Shown: positions 62,122 through 64,000 of the stretch, one piece after another
Layout: each line of letters opens with the position of its first letter
Position numbering within the stretch: the stretch's first letter is position 1
Assembly (NCBI GenBank): GCA_006218025.1
Contig: VBWA01000023.1
Span: forward strand, 23,848-87,847
Source of the DNA: Rhodocyclaceae bacterium
Lineage (GTDB): Bacteria > Pseudomonadota > Gammaproteobacteria > Burkholderiales > Rhodocyclaceae
DNA: 64,000 nt
Direction of reading: 5' to 3'
Program-made: the position numbers and the translations under genes
The notes under the pieces: generated by a model
The model's input: only the letters and a program-made list of their open reading frames with translations
What the model was told of the DNA's origin: nothing
Database searches by the model: none

Positions 62122-64000
62122 ATGACCGACACCCTGCCCCTGATTCTGTTGCTGCTCGCCGCCGCCGTCGTCGTCGTCGTGGTCTTCCGCATGCTCGGCC
62201 TGCCACCGATCATGGGCTATCTGCTGGTGGGGGCGGCGCTGGGGCCGCATGCCGCGGGCTGGGTGCCGGATACCGAGCAGACGCGGCATCTGGCCGAATT
62301 CGGTGTGGTGTTCCTGATGTTCAGCATCGGCCTCGAGTTCTCTCTGGCTCGGCTGTACAGCATGAAGCGCATCGTTTTCGGCCTCGGGCTGTTGCAGGTG
62401 GTGGTGAGCGTGCTGGTGGCGACTCTCCTCGCCAGGCTTGCCGGTATTCCCTGGCTGGCGGGTATCGCGCTGGGTGGCGCCCTGGCGATGTCATCGACGG
62501 CCATACTGTCCAAGCTGTTGACCGAACGCGGCGAACTCGATGCGCCGCATGGTCGCGAGGTGATCGGCGTCCTGCTGTTCCAGGATATCGCCGTGGTGCC
62601 GCTGCTGGTGCTGATCCCGGCGCTGTCGCAGCCTCTGGATGTGATGGCGGAGGCCTTGTTGGTGGCAGCCCTCAAGGCCACGGTCCTGCTCACCTTGGTG
62701 CTGTTCCTTGGTCAGCGCGTTCTATCCGCGTGGTTCTATCTGGTGGCGCGCAGAAAGTCCGGCGAGCTGTTCATGCTCAATGTGCTGCTGGTCACTCTTG
62801 GTCTGGCCTGGCTCACCGAACTCGCGGGCCTGTCGCTGGCGCTGGGTGCGTTCACCGCCGGCATGCTGATCGGCGAAACCAAATACCGTTATCAGGTCGA
62901 AGGAGACATCAAGCCCTTCCGCGACGTGCTGCTGGGACTGTTCTTCGTGGCGATCGGCATGCGGCTCAACGTGCCGCAGATCGTCGGCCAGTGGCCTCTG
63001 GTGACGGGCATCCTGGTGGCGCTGGTGACGCTCAAGCTGGTGATTGTCGGTGCTTTTTCCCGGCTCATGGGCAGTTCGCCGGGTACGGCGCTGCGCAGCG
63101 GCTTGTGGCTGTGCGCAGGCGGCGAGTTCGGCTTTGTCATTCTCTCCCGCAGCGGCGATGTACATCTGCTCGATCCCGCGACGCTTCAGCCGGTGCTGGC
63201 GGCCATGGTGCTCTCGCTGCTGCTGGCGCCGCTGATCGTGAAGTTCTCCGATCGCCTCGTGTTCCGCTTCGTCGCCTCGGAATGGCTGCTGCGCTCGATG
63301 CAGCTGACGCAGTTGGCTGCGCAGTCGCTGACCACCGACAAGCATGCGATTCTGTGCGGCTACGGGCGCACCGGCCAGCATCTGGCGCGCTTTCTCGAAG
63401 CCGAGGGGGTTTCCTTCATGGCCCTCGACCTCGATCCCGAGCGGGTGCGCGAAGCCAGCATTGCCGCCGAGTCGGTCTCCTATGGCGATTCGTCGAAGAA
63501 GGAAACGCTGCTGGCCGCGGGCCTGTCGCGGGCCAGCGTGGTGATCATCACCTTTGCCGACATCGATGCCGCGCTCAGGGTGATCCACCAGGTCAGGGAA
63601 CTGCGCCCCGATGTCGCCATCGTGTCGCGCGCCAAGGAGCAGGACGACGTCGAAAAGCTCTACGCTGCCGGTGCCGCCGAAGTCGTGCCGGAAGCCCTCG
63701 AGTCGAGCGTGATGCTGGCCACCCATGCGCTGGCGCTGTCCGGCATCCCGATGCACAAGGTAATCAAGCGTCTGCGCGAGATGCGCGAACAGCACTACGC
63801 GCTGCTGCGCGGCTTCTTTCACGGCGCCACCGATGCCGGCGCCCATCTGGCCGATGCCGACCAGCCGCGCCTGCACGCGGTGACCCTGACGCCCGGCACC
63901 TGGGCCATCGGGCATCGGGTCGGTGAAATCGACCTGGCAGGAGTCGGCGCTGGCGTCACGGCGATCCGGCGCCGCACGCAGCGCGGCCTCAAGCTGGCAC
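62122..64000 (+). CDS. Monovalent cation:proton antiporter-2 (KefB/KefC-type), 3' end outside window
   Basis: At least 626 residues from ATG 62122. A dozen hydrophobic segments form the CPA2 antiporter domain (residues ~1-380; GPHAAGWVPDT, SSTAILSKLL, FFVAIGMRLN). A TrkA-N Rossmann domain follows (ILCGYGRTGQHLARFLE, LDLDPERV), then the start of a TrkA-C domain. It exports K+ or exchanges it for protons. Divergent from kdsD; this antiporter next to kdsD is a common proteobacterial arrangement. The end of the protein is not seen. Confidence 0.93.
   Translation, partial: MTDTLPLILLLLAAAVVVVVVFRMLGLPPIMGYLLVGAALGPHAAGWVPDTEQTRHLAEFGVVFLMFSIGLEFSLARLYSMKRIVFGLGLLQVVVSVLVATLLARLAGIPWLAGIALGGALAMSSTAILSKLLTERGELDAPHGREVIGVLLFQDIAVVPLLVLIPALSQPLDVMAEALLVAALKATVLLTLVLFLGQRVLSAWFYLVARRKSGELFMLNVLLVTLGLAWLTELAGLSLALGAFTAGMLIGETKYRYQVEGDIKPFRDVLLGLFFVAIGMRLNVPQIVGQWPLVTGILVALVTLKLVIVGAFSRLMGSSPGTALRSGLWLCAGGEFGFVILSRSGDVHLLDPATLQPVLAAMVLSLLLAPLIVKFSDRLVFRFVASEWLLRSMQLTQLAAQSLTTDKHAILCGYGRTGQHLARFLEAEGVSFMALDLDPERVREASIAAESVSYGDSSKKETLLAAGLSRASVVIITFADIDAALRVIHQVRELRPDVAIVSRAKEQDDVEKLYAAGAAEVVPEALESSVMLATHALALSGIPMHKVIKRLREMREQHYALLRGFFHGATDAGAHLADADQPRLHAVTLTPGTWAIGHRVGEIDLAGVGAGVTAIRRRTQRGLKLA
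63940..63963 (+). repeat. Possible SIM copy in the antiporter TrkA-C domain
   Basis: GGAGTCGGCGCTGGCGTC then ACGGCG. The encoded GVGAGVTAI also fits a normal TrkA-C sequence, so chance is plausible. Confidence 0.35.

Overview
The window is a dense, GC-rich chromosomal segment that reads as core genome of a betaproteobacterium, most likely from the Rhodocyclales/Nitrosomonadales side (inference from gene content and order; no 16S or other decisive marker lies here). The evidence is a complete division and cell wall (dcw) cluster in proteobacterial order, a meso-DAP type MurE (DNPR motif), LptC/LptA/KdsC/KdsD for an LPS outer membrane, a PHA phasin, and the YhdP-nitrilase-TldD-GlnE neighbourhood.

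Layout. 1-2373: tail of an ion antiporter, then htpX and psd. 2374-2708: regulatory region with a promoter and a textbook three-repeat MraZ operator. 2709-21494: mraZ-rsmH-ftsL-ftsI-murE-murF-mraY-murD-ftsW-murG-murC-murB-ddl-ftsQ-ftsA-ftsZ-lpxC, almost all overlapping by 1-8 nt. 21497-25930: a small membrane protein, DciA (minus), an M23 peptidase and secA. 25932-27624: a broken mtnA and a class II aldolase (a likely methylthioribose-1-P isomerase/aldolase salvage pair). 27650-40532: fbp (minus), a CBS-PAS-GGDEF-EAL protein, glnS (minus), crcB, hrpA, an EI24 protein, a CinA-like protein and a cNMP-GGDEF protein. 40533-46811 (minus): yhdP-nit-tldD. 46880-57451: glnE, argJ, DUF4202, two tandem beta-hydroxyacid dehydrogenases, PAS-GGDEF-EAL, FKBP and a methionine-type aminotransferase. 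57452-57640: an intergenic mosaic of repeats. 57689-62038 (minus): phasin, then the coupled operon kdsD-kdsC-lptC-lptA-enoyl-CoA hydratase. 62122-end: a KefB-type antiporter running off the window. I saw no rRNA, tRNA, CRISPR array, insertion sequence or prophage.

The least ordinary signals are repeats lying inside genes. (1) A ~58-bp two-hairpin element occurs four times, in murE (in frame), the murF/mraY junction, mtnA (breaking the gene) and hrpA (in frame). Architecture is conserved while hairpin arms differ in sequence, which suggests selection on or propagation of the structure. (2) A ~23-25-bp motif with core GTCGGCGCTGG recurs about 12-16 times on both strands and in several reading frames. 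(3) A 3 x 41-bp tandem array sits between the aminotransferase and phasin genes, directly after a copy of the short motif. A consensus phasin promoter (TTGACA-16-TATAAT) flanked by two TGCA-N-TGCA palindromes is a clear regulatory feature. I see no large novel multi-gene system; the repeat families and the crotonase coupled to lptA are the best leads.
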